A DNA stretch of 64,000 bases, from positions 1 to 64,000 of the forward strand of contig NZ_MRCS01000039.1 of NCBI RefSeq assembly GCF_002303925.1. Reading direction: 5' to 3'. The notes under the pieces are model-generated. The model did not search any database. It saw only the letters and a list, made by a program, of their open reading frames with translations, and was not told where the DNA came from. Within the stretch, counting starts at the first letter, position 1. Each line of letters opens with the position of its first letter. Shown here in pieces: positions 1 to 8,687 of this stretch. The translations under genes were made by a program, and so were the position numbers. Source of the DNA: Pseudomonas sp. ACN8. Lineage in GTDB: Bacteria > Pseudomonadota > Gammaproteobacteria > Pseudomonadales > Pseudomonadaceae.

Positions 1-19
1 CCATGAAATCCGATTCAGC
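1..19 (+). repeat. 19-base direct repeat, copy 1 (copy 2 at 1615-1633)
   Basis: Positions 1-19 and 1615-1633 are identical, and the match continues imperfectly with a one-base offset (ATTACTG here, AGTACTG there). In copy 2 it encodes HEIRFS in the DUF6708 frame. Copy 1 is therefore probably the relic of another DUF6708-type gene end fused to effector-derived sequence. Confidence 0.7.
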
Positions 20-623
20 CAATTACTGCGGTTTCAATAACTCCACTCTCCGACTCAGCGGCGCGGTGCTGCTGACCAACACCTTCGGTACCCGCCTGCT
101 GCAAAGCAGCGCGGCGTCCAGGCTGGATGGCCCGCTCAACACCGCGCTGGCCTTGGTATTCAAGGCGATGTTGGCGGGGCGAGCGACATTTGCCGGTATG
201 GCCTTTGATATCGCCGACGGTGTGAAAGCTTTCAATCAAAAAAAATGGTCCATCGCTGCAGTTTATTTTGTCAGAGCCACCGCTCAACTTAGCGCAGCGT
301 TCTTCTCAGCAGCCATCGGATTGGCAGCGGCCGCCCCGTATCTGGAACGGCTAATCCAGATACATGGACGAAATCGTTTTTTGGTATTTACTCATCAAAA
401 ATCCACACAGCTTGCATTGAAAATGGCTTTTATGCTGCGTTGGTGCATACGAATAAACCTGGTGATTTTCGCAGCTTCCGTCGCGTTAGAAATGCTGCTC
501 CCCAATGAGCTTCAGAATTACTTGAACCACTGTACTTTCCGAAAAGATCGAAGCAATGGAACCCCCGAATCCGTAGAGCAAGAGCTAAAAAACTTTCACA
601 AACCTATCGAGACAACTCTCTAA
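3..623 (+). pseudogene. Probable C-terminal fragment of a T6SS effector (VasX / BTH_I2691-like)
   Basis: The 206-residue reading frame is rich in alanine and hydrophobic residues, with likely membrane segments near residues 45-75, 90-115 and 145-165, and ends in a polar tail (CTFRKD, then VEQELKNF). That architecture resembles the carboxy-terminal membrane part of large VasX-like type VI effectors, which are normally several hundred residues longer; no N-terminal MIX or VasX domain is present here. The ATG at 3 lies inside a 19-base sequence that recurs at 1615-1633, where it is read in another frame, so this start is probably accidental and the frame may continue beyond the window edge. It is followed with no gap by the DUF6708-like gene. 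I infer a truncated effector remnant left by recombination; family recognition is from memory and only moderately sure. Confidence 0.45.
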
Positions 624-1612
624 TGTATTTTTTTGAATGGCTCATGTACGACGGTCGCGCGACGACTGATTACGAAGCATTGGCGAAAGAAGCTGACCAG
701 CAAATAGCGAACAAAGAAAAGCTCCCGCCTATCCGGGTAACGCAACCGGTTTCCCAAGCGATTTCGGACAACGAGTCTCTTTATGATTACAATTCCACGT
801 ACATTGATGTTCGCACTCCAAACGATGAGAAGCGTGGACTAATTACGTTAATACCTGGAACCTGTGGTGCTCTCTTTATCTGGATGCTCGTCGCGACACT
901 TTACTTCCTTGTCATATATTACCGTGGCGAGTACAGCGATGAAACAACGCCGCTGGATGTTTTTAATATTATATTGTTGCATGCCATCCCATTGATCCCC
1001 ATAACTTCTCTGTATTTATACATGAAATACGTTTTTCCTTACTTGCGACTTGAAATTTTCACCGCCCGACGCCTGATCGTCCGCTTCAACCGCATCACCC
1101 GCAAGATCTACCTGCTTCGCCCCAAACACCTGGGAGGCATTGTCGCCTTGGACTGGGACACCGCCGAAGTCTGCATCAACCCGAAGATGTCCGAACTGGA
1201 CGGCACGGGAGGCTTCGTCATGCTGGGATGGGACAAAGAAACCCACTCCGTCCGTGACGCCGACGGCCATCTCAAGGACGACTTCGAAATCACCTTCGTG
1301 GGCAAGCCAACCCGTAACGCCTCCGAACTCTTGGCGTTCTGGGAATACATTCGGCGCTACATGGAAGAGGGGCCGGAAGCGGCGCCCAAACCCAAAAAAC
1401 TCATCGGCAAATTTCCCTGGCCGTGGCGCTCTTTCATGGCTGTGTGGCAACTGGACAGCCGGTTCGTGAAAATCCCTCAGCTGTGGATCTTCGTGCCGAT
1501 CTATGGCCTGTTACTGCCGTTGATCCTTGTGCATGCCTGTGGCCATTGGGTGTCCCTGCTGTTGTGTTACGAGCCAAGGTTTCCTCGCTCCATTGAGGAT
1601 GCAGGCCGCTGA
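623..1612 (+). CDS. DUF6708-like membrane protein, T6SS-effector-associated, interrupted at its end
   Basis: The 329-residue protein has a polar N-terminus, two hydrophobic segments near residues 75-100 and 112-135, then a soluble part with the landmarks FNRITRKIYLLRP, EITFVGKP, FWEYIRRYMEEGP and KFPWPWRSF, and a last membrane segment near 290-315. This pattern resembles DUF6708 proteins, which in Pseudomonas are encoded beside VasX-like T6SS effectors and have no established function. The start overlaps the stop of the upstream frame. Translation ends at TGA 1610-1612, but the same frame stays open for 65 more codons to TAA 1808-1810 with coding-like content, so the protein is probably truncated. 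The family assignment is likely; an adaptor or immunity role is inference. Confidence 0.6.
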   Translation: MYFFEWLMYDGRATTDYEALAKEADQQIANKEKLPPIRVTQPVSQAISDNESLYDYNSTYIDVRTPNDEKRGLITLIPGTCGALFIWMLVATLYFLVIYYRGEYSDETTPLDVFNIILLHAIPLIPITSLYLYMKYVFPYLRLEIFTARRLIVRFNRITRKIYLLRPKHLGGIVALDWDTAEVCINPKMSELDGTGGFVMLGWDKETHSVRDADGHLKDDFEITFVGKPTRNASELLAFWEYIRRYMEEGPEAAPKPKKLIGKFPWPWRSFMAVWQLDSRFVKIPQLWIFVPIYGLLLPLILVHACGHWVSLLLCYEPRFPRSIEDAGR

Positions 1613-1810
1613 TCCCATGAAATCCGATTCAGCGAGTACTGGGCCATGGCTCAACTGTTCATGCAACAAGGCCCACAAGCCCTGCCCACCTTCCCCCACC
1701 CGCCCCGCGACTGGAACAACGAAGACGTGACCTTCAACCTCGCGCGCCGTTTGGCGCCCAAGGTGCGGTGGCCGACGGAAATAGACCTGGAATCACGCAC
1801 CGCACCCTAA
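1613..1810 (+). pseudogene. Detached in-frame 3' end of the DUF6708-like gene
   Basis: Directly after the TGA at 1610-1612 the same frame continues for 65 sense codons (SHEIRFSEYWAMAQL near the start, PTEIDLESRTAP at the end) before TAA at 1808-1810. It has no ribosome binding site of its own. The first 19 bases after the stop region (1615-1633) match window positions 1-19 exactly, which suggests an ancestral repeat of this gene end and recombination here. I read it as the lost C-terminus of the preceding gene, through a nonsense change or a recombination joint. Confidence 0.5.
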
Positions 1811-2006
1811 TGTCGCAGTAGCAGGGCGGACAATGCGGACTTGTGATCAGCTCCGAGCCTTCCCGAAAGGGAATAGCTGCCATGATGCGCCGCTCATAGG
1901 ACAAAACGCCTCGTCCACCGACAGCCCCGGACAAGCATGAACCTCCATTGAATGGCGCACATCGTTTGATGGTCGATTGATAGTCGCGTGACTTTTCAGC
2001 AGGCAA

Positions 2007-2041
2007 AAAAAATCCCGCTGAGCGTCTAGCTCGCGGGATTT
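2007..2041 (-). terminator. Rho-independent terminator of tRNA-Ser
   Basis: On the minus strand a hairpin with stem AATCCCGC / GCGGGATT and a short loop is followed by a run of eight T. It lies just downstream of the tRNA-Ser 3' end. Confidence 0.85.
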
Positions 2042-2053
2042 CTTTGGTATTTA

Positions 2054-2143
2054 TGGCGGAGAGATAGGGATTCGAACCCTAGGTACCGGTGAAGGTACAA
2101 CGGATTTCGAATCCGTCCCATTCGGCCACTCTGGCATCTCTCC
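2054..2143 (-). tRNA. tRNA-Ser (anticodon CGA)
   Basis: Read on the minus strand the gene begins GGAGAGATG and ends TCTCTCCGCCA with an encoded CCA. The anticodon stem ACGGA/TCCGT encloses the loop TTCGAAA, giving anticodon CGA for serine UCG codons. A long variable arm (TGTACCTTCACCGGTACC), expected of class II tRNAs, and a T arm with GGTTCGAATCC are visible. Total length is 90 bases. Confidence 0.96.
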
Positions 2144-2226
2144 AACGGCGCGCATCATAACAACACTTTCGCAGGAAGCGAACCCCCTGAGCGAAATATT
2201 TCTGTGCTATCAGATGCTTGCGTCGG

Positions 2227-2940
2227 TTAAAGCGGCACGCCCAGACGATTGGCGACTTCTTCGTAGGCTTCGATAACGTCACCGAGGCCCTGACGGAAGC
2301 GGTCCTTGTCCATTTTCTTGCCGGTGGCCTTGTCCCACAGACGGCAGCCGTCCGGGCTGAATTCGTCGCCCAGCACGATGGAGCCATCGTGGAACACGCC
2401 GAATTCCAGCTTGAAGTCGACCAGCAGCAGGCCGGCGTCGTCGAACAGCTTGCTCAGGACTTCGTTGACCTTGAGCGACAGCTCTTTCATGCGAACCAGT
2501 TGCTCGGCGGTGCCCCAACCAAAGGCCACGACGTGGGATTCGTTGATGAACGGGTCGCCCTTGGCGTCGTCCTTCAGGAACAGTTCGAAGGTGTAAGGGT
2601 TGAGCTTCATGCCCTCCTCGACACCCAGGCGCTTGACCAGGCTGCCGGCGGCGTAGTTACGCACGACGCACTCGACCGGGATCATGTCGAGTTTCTTCAC
2701 CAGGCATTCGTTGTCGCCCAGCAATTTGTCGAATTGGGTCGGCACGCCGGCCGCTTCGAGCTTCTGCATGATGAAGGCGTTGAACTTGTTGTTCACCATG
2801 CCTTTGCGGTCAAGCTGTTCAATACGCTTGCCATCGAACGCCGAGGTGTCGTTGCGAAACAGCAGGATCAAACGGTTAGCGTCGTCGGTCTTGTAAACCG
2901 ATTTGGCTTTGCCGCGGTAGAGTTCTTCACGTTTTTCCAT
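2227..2940 (-). CDS. purC: Phosphoribosylaminoimidazole-succinocarboxamide synthase (SAICAR synthase)
   Basis: Cytoplasmic ATP-dependent ligase of de novo purine synthesis that joins CAIR and L-aspartate to give SAICAR. The 237-residue length is standard. Family signatures are present: VECVVRNYAAGS at residues 89-100, LLVDFKLEFG at 172-181 and DEFSPDGCRLWD at 192-203. It is the last of four minus-strand genes (dapA, bamC, MBL hydrolase, purC), an order conserved in pseudomonads; the gap to the MBL gene is 28 bases, so cotranscription is likely. Start ATG at 2938-2940. Confidence 0.97.
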   Translation of the reverse strand: MEKREELYRGKAKSVYKTDDANRLILLFRNDTSAFDGKRIEQLDRKGMVNNKFNAFIMQKLEAAGVPTQFDKLLGDNECLVKKLDMIPVECVVRNYAAGSLVKRLGVEEGMKLNPYTFELFLKDDAKGDPFINESHVVAFGWGTAEQLVRMKELSLKVNEVLSKLFDDAGLLLVDFKLEFGVFHDGSIVLGDEFSPDGCRLWDKATGKKMDKDRFRQGLGDVIEAYEEVANRLGVPL

Positions 2941-2968
2941 GATGGGCTCCGCTTGCTAAGTAGATGGG

Positions 2969-3727
2969 CTAGGCGATGTGGCGCCAGTCGAGCCCTGAAT
3001 CTTGATCGGCCAGTTGCAGCCAGTCCGGGTCGCACCCGAGGGTGTCGACAAAACATTGCCGGGCCAGCCGCGGCAGGTTGTTCTTGCTGCTCAGATGGGC
3101 CAGGACCAGGTGTTGCAGGTCTTTCCAGCCCAGCTCGGCCACCAGGAATGCCGCCTGGTGGTTATTCAAATGTCCCAGTTCACCGCCCACCCGCTGCTTG
3201 AGAAAGTACGGGTAGTGACCGCGAGCCAGCATGTCACGGCAGTGATTGGACTCGATCATCAACGCATCGAGGTCCCGATAGCCGTCCAGCACCTTGTCAC
3301 AATAGGAACCCAGGTCGGTCAACAGGCCGAAGCGCCGCAAACCGTCACTGAAAACATATTGTGTCGGCTCCTGTGCATCGTGGGCCACGGCAATGACACC
3401 GATGCTCAAGTCGCCGATTTGCAGCTGCTCGCCGCCGGCCAGAAAGCCTGCGGGTTCAATCGGTTTGCGCATCCCGCGCAAGGTCCCGCGACTGAGGTAG
3501 ACAGGCAGATTGTAGCGCCGAGACAGCAAACCCACGCCATGCACGTGGTCGGCATGTTCGTGGGTCACGAGTATCGCGCTCAGCTGCGCAGGGTTCACAC
3601 CCAGGCGCAGCAGGCGTTTTTCGGTTTCCCGCAGGGAAAACCCACAATCCACCAATACATACGTATCAGCGCTGGCTATCAACGTGCCGTTCCCTTGGCT
3701 ACCGCTGCCGAGAACGGCAAAACGCAT
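2969..3727 (-). CDS. MBL-fold metallo-hydrolase, YycJ/WalJ-like
   Basis: The 252-residue protein has the metallo-beta-lactamase zinc motif HEHADH at residues 56-61, followed by the further histidine and aspartate landmarks of the fold (AHDAQEPTQY, IESNHCRDML, HLNNHQA, LAHLSSKNN). Full-length match to the YycJ/WalJ group of hydrolases, some of which are proposed nucleases; the substrate is unknown. It starts 4 bases downstream of the bamC stop on the minus strand and so is probably translated as part of the dapA-bamC-purC transcript. Confidence 0.9.
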   Translation of the reverse strand: MRFAVLGSGSQGNGTLIASADTYVLVDCGFSLRETEKRLLRLGVNPAQLSAILVTHEHADHVHGVGLLSRRYNLPVYLSRGTLRGMRKPIEPAGFLAGGEQLQIGDLSIGVIAVAHDAQEPTQYVFSDGLRRFGLLTDLGSYCDKVLDGYRDLDALMIESNHCRDMLARGHYPYFLKQRVGGELGHLNNHQAAFLVAELGWKDLQHLVLAHLSSKNNLPRLARQCFVDTLGCDPDWLQLADQDSGLDWRHIA

Positions 3728-3731
3728 GCGA

Positions 3732-4847
3732 TCAGCCCAGGTTGTCCTGAATCTTGCTCAACACTTTACGCGCCACGTCTGCTGGCGCCACGGTGTTGAT
3801 GTTTTTCTCGACGGTGACCTGGACGTTCTCGCCAACCTTGCTCAGGCGAACCTGATAACGCTCGGCGCGGGCCTCAAGCTCTTCCTTGCTCGGCGCGCTG
3901 CCGAACAGGCTGCTGAAGAAGCCTGGTTTGTCGTCTTTGCTCTCGGCTTTTTCGGCCAGGTTGATGTAGTACAGGCCCAGGCTACGGTTGATGTCTTCAA
4001 CACGCCATTCGCCTTGTTCCAGCGCGCGACCGACGCTCGACCAGGCACGATCCAGGTCGGTGCCGACGTTCAGCACAGGGTTGCCGCTGCCGTCTTCACT
4101 CAGGCTGACACGGCTAGGCGCGTCGAAATCACGGGAAGCCAGCATGGAGACCGAACCGCCCTTCTCGGAGATACGGCTCATGCTCGCGAGCATATCGTCG
4201 ACCAGTGCCGCGTCCAGGCCAGTGTTGACCGAACGGTTGGTGAAGGCCACATCGGCGGTGCTGCCGGCAGGACGCTCGGCGCTGACCACATAGACTTCAC
4301 TGGTGTTGCGCTGCACGCCTGGCTCGATGCGCACCCGCACGCGGGTTTCGCTGTCCGTGCTGACGCCAGCCGCGCTCAGGCGCTTGGCCATGGCCGCGGA
4401 CAGCTCATCGGAATGCTGCCAGGTCGTGGTGAATTCACCGGTTTGCGGACGCTGTTCATCCAGACGGAAACCATTGTCCTGGAAGAACTGGACGGCCACT
4501 GGCCAGATTTCAGCCGGTGGATTCTGCGCCAGGATGGAGCTGGAGCCGCCGCTCTTCTGCAGAGAATAGGGGCTGGCGTCCGCAGCCGCCGTCAGTGGCT
4601 GCGGGCGAGGAACGATGTATTCGCCCTTGGCGGTGTCATCGGCCACGTTACGCGGGATCGGCAACAGCGGATCCAGACGCTTGGCGGTATGGATATCCTG
4701 CGGTATTTGCATCGGTGCAGTCTGTTGCGCTTCCAGGTAATCGCTACCACGGTCACGGAAATAACCTTCCGGGCCCCAGACCCATCCACAGCCACTGGTG
4801 CTGGAGATAATCAAGGCAAGTGCGGAAAGTCCGGCCATTCGCTTCAT
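3732..4847 (-). CDS. bamC: Outer membrane assembly lipoprotein BamC (NlpB)
   Basis: Lipoprotein component of the BAM complex, which inserts beta-barrel proteins into the outer membrane. I chose the ATG at 4845-4847 (MKRMAGL), giving 371 residues, because it starts a lipoprotein signal peptide with a lipobox ending in Cys20; the frame is open further upstream, but that extension overlaps dapA and lacks a signal. The N-terminal unstructured stretch after the cysteine and two helix-grip domains are consistent with BamC. It lies 17 bases after dapA, as in many gammaproteobacteria. Confidence 0.93.
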   Translation of the reverse strand: MKRMAGLSALALIISSTSGCGWVWGPEGYFRDRGSDYLEAQQTAPMQIPQDIHTAKRLDPLLPIPRNVADDTAKGEYIVPRPQPLTAAADASPYSLQKSGGSSSILAQNPPAEIWPVAVQFFQDNGFRLDEQRPQTGEFTTTWQHSDELSAAMAKRLSAAGVSTDSETRVRVRIEPGVQRNTSEVYVVSAERPAGSTADVAFTNRSVNTGLDAALVDDMLASMSRISEKGGSVSMLASRDFDAPSRVSLSEDGSGNPVLNVGTDLDRAWSSVGRALEQGEWRVEDINRSLGLYYINLAEKAESKDDKPGFFSSLFGSAPSKEELEARAERYQVRLSKVGENVQVTVEKNINTVAPADVARKVLSKIQDNLG

Positions 4848-4864
4848 GCGTTGTACTTCCTCAA

Positions 4865-5743
4865 TTAAACCAGGACGCCGCACTGGCGCAGGACCGTGCG
4901 CAGCGTTTCGTGACAAGGTGTGCTCAGCCAGGTCAACGGCAGGCGAATGCCTTCGTGCATCAGGCCCATTTCAACCAAAGCCCACTTCACCGGAATCGGG
5001 TTGGCTTCGATGAACAGGTCCTTGTGCAGCGGCATCAGTTTTTCGTTGATTGCCCGTGCAGTCTCGGCATCGCCCTTGAGAGCGGCCTCGCACAGATCGG
5101 CCATTTCACGCGGCGCGACGTTGGCGGTGACGGAGATGTTGCCCTTGCCGCCCATCAGGATCAGCTCGACCGCGGTCGGATCATCGCCGGAAAGGACGAC
5201 GAAGTCCTTGCTTACGCCGTCGAGGATGGCCTTGGCGCGCTTGAGGTCGCCAGTCGCTTCCTTGATACCGATGATGTTCGGCACGGTGGACAGGCGGATC
5301 ACGGTTTCGGCCTGCATGTCGCAGGAGGTGCGGCCGGGAACGTTATAGAGAATCTGCGGGATGTCGACCGATTCGGCGATGTGCTTGAAGTGCAGGTACA
5401 GGCCTTCCTGGGTCGGCTTGTTATAGTACGGCACGACCAGCAGGCAGGCATCGGCGCCGGCTTCCTTGGCATTTCGGGTCAATTCGACCGCTTCGCGGGT
5501 CGAATTGGCGCCGGTACCGGCGATCACCGGAATGCGACCATTGACCTGCTTGACCACGGCACGGATGACTTCGATGTGCTCGTTGACGTCGAGGGTTGCC
5601 GATTCGCCGGTGGTGCCGACGGCGACAATGGCATGGGTGCCGTTTTCAAGGTGGAAGTCCACGAGTTTGCTGAGGCTGTCCCAGTCAAGACGCCCCTGTG
5701 CATCCATGGGTGTGACCAGTGCCACCATACTGCCCGCAATCAT
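4865..5743 (-). CDS. dapA: 4-hydroxy-tetrahydrodipicolinate synthase
   Basis: Condenses pyruvate with aspartate semialdehyde, the first committed step of lysine and diaminopimelate synthesis. The chosen start (MIAGSMVALVTPM, ATG at 5741-5743) gives the usual 292 residues; the upstream extension of the frame is not conserved-looking. Active-site features are GTTGES near residue 43, Tyr133 in YNVPGRTS and the Schiff-base Lys161 in GIKEATGD. First gene of the minus-strand dapA-bamC-MBL-purC group. Confidence 0.97.
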   Translation of the reverse strand: MIAGSMVALVTPMDAQGRLDWDSLSKLVDFHLENGTHAIVAVGTTGESATLDVNEHIEVIRAVVKQVNGRIPVIAGTGANSTREAVELTRNAKEAGADACLLVVPYYNKPTQEGLYLHFKHIAESVDIPQILYNVPGRTSCDMQAETVIRLSTVPNIIGIKEATGDLKRAKAILDGVSKDFVVLSGDDPTAVELILMGGKGNISVTANVAPREMADLCEAALKGDAETARAINEKLMPLHKDLFIEANPIPVKWALVEMGLMHEGIRLPLTWLSTPCHETLRTVLRQCGVLV

Positions 5744-6071
5744 GAAACCGCTCCTGCCGGAAAAAGAGAGCCGTAATGGTACTGGCGCCAAGATGCTTGC
5801 ACAAGCGAAGTACTGTGCTGCCGCCATTCCCCTTGGCGCCGGTTTTCGCTACCCTTCAGACTTTGATCGGTACAGACAAGCTCGTGCGTCGGGTTTCAGC
5901 CTCCATTTTCGGCATCACAAGCCCTGATCCAGCGTTGCCGCCTCTCGCTCCCGCCCTGCCGGAGCACGTTGCAACCTGCCGCTTGGGGTTTTCTGAATTC
6001 GCATCCGCAGGCTCGCTCCCGGCAAAACGCCCTCTGGACGTACCGACCGCTCATCGCTTTAGGAATGCTGC
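5744..6071. promoter_or_regulatory. Divergent intergenic region between dapA and the gcvR-like gene
   Basis: 328 bases between two divergent genes, which must hold both promoters. A purine-rich AGGAAT sits just before the gcvR-like ATG. I see no tRNA, riboswitch-like structure, REP element or convincing small gene here. Confidence 0.5.
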
Positions 6072-6632
6072 ATGTCCACCCCCACAGTTCGCGAACAATT
6101 CCTTGTTATCAGTGCCCTCGGCGCCAACCCCATGGAGCTGACCAACGTCCTGTGCCGCGCCAGCCATGAAAACCGCTGCGCCGTTGTCACCTCTCGCCTG
6201 ACCCGCCATGGCGAATGCAGTGCCCTGGTGCTGGAAATCTCCGGTAGCTGGGATGCCCTGGCGCGCCTGGAAGGCAGCCTGCCAGTATTGGCCAAGCGGC
6301 ATGCGTTCACGGTCAACGTGGTGCGCAGCGCGGCCCTGGAAAACCGCCCCCAGGCCCTGCCGTACGTCGCCTATGTCAGCTCGGCCTACCGCTCGGACAT
6401 CATCAACGAGCTGTGCCAGTTCTTCATGGACCACAATGTCGAGCTGGAAAACCTGACCTGTGACACTTATCAGGCTCCGCAGACCGGCGGCACCATGCTC
6501 AACGCCACGTTTACCGTGACCTTGCCGGCCGGCGTGCAAATCAGCTGGCTGCGCGATCAGTTCCTGGATTTTGCCGACGCGCTGAACCTCGATGCCCTGA
6601 TCGAACCCTGGCGCCCACAGAACCCAATGTAA
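6072..6632 (+). CDS. Glycine cleavage system transcriptional repressor GcvR-like (ACT domains)
   Basis: The 186-residue cytoplasmic protein has two ACT-like halves: residues 10-85 (LVISALGANPMELTNVLCRASHEN, a typical ACT opening) and 95-175 (VAYVSSAYRSDIINELCQFFMDHN). This fits GcvR-type proteins, which sense glycine and modulate GcvA in enterobacteria; in Pseudomonas the partner is not established. It lies 10 bases upstream of bcp in the same direction, and a dapA / gcvR-like / bcp arrangement is common in gammaproteobacteria. Confidence 0.85.
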   Translation: MSTPTVREQFLVISALGANPMELTNVLCRASHENRCAVVTSRLTRHGECSALVLEISGSWDALARLEGSLPVLAKRHAFTVNVVRSAALENRPQALPYVAYVSSAYRSDIINELCQFFMDHNVELENLTCDTYQAPQTGGTMLNATFTVTLPAGVQISWLRDQFLDFADALNLDALIEPWRPQNPM

Positions 6633-6642
6633 GGAAGCTTTC

Positions 6643-7116
6643 ATGGCCGTTGCCATCGACCAACCGGTCGCCGATTTCGAAGCCCCCGCCACGAGCGGGC
6701 AGACCGTCAGCCTAGCGGGCCTGAAGGGCAAGCAAGTAGTGATCTACTTCTACCCCAAGGACAGCACCCCAGGCTGCACGACCGAGGGGCAGGGTTTTCG
6801 TGATCAATACGCTGCATTCAAGACCGCCAATACCGAAGTGTTCGGCGTGTCTCGCGACAGCCTGAAATCCCACGAGAACTTCAAGTGCAAACAGGAATTC
6901 CCCTTTGAGCTGATCAGCGACAAGGACGAAGCCATCTGCCAGCTGTTCGACGTGATCAAGCTGAAAAAGCTCTACGGCAAGGAATACATGGGCGTGGATC
7001 GCAGCACGTTCCTGATCGATGCCAACGGCGTGCTGCGTCAGGAATGGCGTGGTGTGAAGGTGCCGGGGCATGTTGATGCGGTATTGGCTGCCGCTCAGGC
7101 CCTCAACAAAGCCTGA
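6643..7116 (+). CDS. bcp: Thioredoxin-dependent thiol peroxidase (peroxiredoxin Q / Bcp)
   Basis: Reduces hydrogen peroxide and organic peroxides with thioredoxin as electron donor. The 157-residue protein has the peroxidatic motif YPKDSTPGCTTEG with Cys45, and a second cysteine at 82 rather than at position 50; other cysteines lie further along. Length and fold landmarks (VFGVSRDSLKSHENF, RSTFLIDANG) match BCP. A GGAAG ribosome binding site precedes the ATG at 6643. Probably cotranscribed with the gcvR-like gene; a REPIN follows the stop. Confidence 0.95.
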   Translation: MAVAIDQPVADFEAPATSGQTVSLAGLKGKQVVIYFYPKDSTPGCTTEGQGFRDQYAAFKTANTEVFGVSRDSLKSHENFKCKQEFPFELISDKDEAICQLFDVIKLKKLYGKEYMGVDRSTFLIDANGVLRQEWRGVKVPGHVDAVLAAAQALNKA

Positions 7117-7141
7117 TTTCTTCGAGACCTGTTCCGACGCT

Positions 7142-7222
7142 ATCGCGAGCAGGCTCGCTCCTACAGTTGACCGAGTTGTTTTGACTGACGCGATCTGATG
7201 TAGGAGCGAGCCTGCTCGCGAA
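7142..7222. repeat. REPIN (two inverted REP elements)
   Basis: TATCGCGAGCAGGCTCGCTC at the left end and GGAGCGAGCCTGCTCGCGA at the right end form a long inverted repeat around a spacer. It lies between the convergent bcp and permease genes. Confidence 0.9.
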
Positions 7223-7247
7223 GAGGCCCATCAGCCTCACTGAAGAT

Positions 7248-8321
7248 TTAAAGCAGCGGCGATACCACCGGTTCCTTTCGCGGCCACGCATCCAGCACGG
7301 CCTTGAACAGCGTCGCCAGGGGAATCGCAAAGAACACCCCCCAGAACCCCCACAACCCGCCAAACAGCAGCACCGCGCAGATGATCGCCACCGGGTGCAG
7401 ATTCACCGCCTCCGAGAACAGCAATGGCACCAGCACGTTGCCATCCAGCGTCTGAATGATCCCGTAGACCGCCATCAAGTAGATGAACTGATCGCTCCAG
7501 CCCCACTGGAACAACGCAATCAGAAACACGGGCACGGTCACCACTACGGCACCGACATAAGGCACCACCACCGAAATCCCCACCAGCAGTGCCAGCAGCG
7601 CCGCGTAGTTGAGCTCAAGGACAACGAAGGCGATGTAGGTCACGCCACCGCAAATGAAGATTTCGATGACCTTGCCGCGAATGTAATTGGCGATCTGCCG
7701 GTTCATTTCATGGGCGACCCGGGTGATCAACGCCCGCTCTCGGGGCAGGTAACCGCGCACCCACTGGCCGATCATGGCCCGATCCTTGAGGAAGAAAAAC
7801 ACCAGGATCGGCACCAGTACCAGGTAGATCATGATGTTCACCAGCAATGGCAGGCTCGACAGCGAGAACGTCAGTGCCCACTGGCCAAACTTGCCGATTT
7901 CGCCCCGCGCCACTTCGATGGCCCGCAGCACTTGTTCGTCGGATACCAGGTGCGGATAGCGCTCGGGCAGCAACAGCAATAGCGACTGCCACTTGGCAAG
8001 CATGCCGGGCAACTCGTTGAACAATGTGATCAATTGGTGCCATAGCAATGGCACGACAACCACGATGAATACCAGCAACAACCCCATGAACAACGCAAAA
8101 ACCAGCCCCACCGCTGCCCAACCCGGCACGCGCAGGCGCTCAAGGGCCACCACCAGCCCCTGCATCAGGTACGCCAGCACCATCCCGGCGAGTACCGGCG
8201 CCAGCATACCGCCCAGGGTCAGTACGACGGTAAATGCCAGAAACAGCAGGACAGCCAACACCACCGCTTCTTCATCGGAAAAATAGCGCTGAATCCAGTC
8301 GCGTAACACTTTGAACATCAA
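7248..8321 (-). CDS. AI-2E family transporter / PerM-type permease
   Basis: The 357-residue integral membrane protein has about eight predicted membrane segments, starting with LAVLLFLAFTVVLTLGGMLA, and the family landmarks GKVIEIFICGGVTY and a C-terminal DGNVLVPLLFSEAVNLHP. Members of this large family have been linked to AI-2 export or sodium/proton exchange; the substrate cannot be read from sequence. A second in-frame ATG follows the first directly, so the start may be one codon later. The gene lies 28 bases downstream of the tusA-like gene on the minus strand. Confidence 0.9.
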   Translation of the reverse strand: MMFKVLRDWIQRYFSDEEAVVLAVLLFLAFTVVLTLGGMLAPVLAGMVLAYLMQGLVVALERLRVPGWAAVGLVFALFMGLLLVFIVVVVPLLWHQLITLFNELPGMLAKWQSLLLLLPERYPHLVSDEQVLRAIEVARGEIGKFGQWALTFSLSSLPLLVNIMIYLVLVPILVFFFLKDRAMIGQWVRGYLPRERALITRVAHEMNRQIANYIRGKVIEIFICGGVTYIAFVVLELNYAALLALLVGISVVVPYVGAVVVTVPVFLIALFQWGWSDQFIYLMAVYGIIQTLDGNVLVPLLFSEAVNLHPVAIICAVLLFGGLWGFWGVFFAIPLATLFKAVLDAWPRKEPVVSPLL

Positions 8322-8349
8322 TAATCCTTAGGAGCAAACGCAGCCGATT

Positions 8350-8589
8350 TCAGGCTTTTTTCAACCAGTAGCGGTAAACACCCGCATCATCTTCTTCACG
8401 AAGCAGGGTATGACCGGCCAATCGGGCAAAGGTGCGAAAGTCGCGCTGCGAACCCGCATCGGTGGCGATGACCTTGAGTACCGCACCACTGGCCAGCCGG
8501 TTGAGCTCCATCTTGGCCTTGAGCAACGGCAACGGGCAATTCAGGCCACTGGCGTCCAGTTCAACGTCATGTTCTACAGCGTCGGTCAT
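8350..8589 (-). CDS. TusA-family sulfurtransferase
   Basis: The 79-residue cytoplasmic protein carries the hallmark CPLPLLK motif with Cys18, which accepts persulfide sulfur, and the rest of the SirA/TusA alpha-beta fold (VLKVIATDAGSQRDF). Its context (PerM permease downstream, M48 protease divergent upstream) does not include other 2-thiouridine genes. It could be the tRNA-thiolation TusA or a paralogue with another sulfur-relay role. Confidence 0.9.
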   Translation of the reverse strand: MTDAVEHDVELDASGLNCPLPLLKAKMELNRLASGAVLKVIATDAGSQRDFRTFARLAGHTLLREEDDAGVYRYWLKKA

Positions 8590-8687
8590 TGCATCACTCC
8601 GGGTCAGGTGGTTGAGTTGCCTAGAATATCTGGTCGCAACGCCGGTGTCCGGCTACAGTAAGGTCTTTGTCGACTAAGGCTTTGTGC

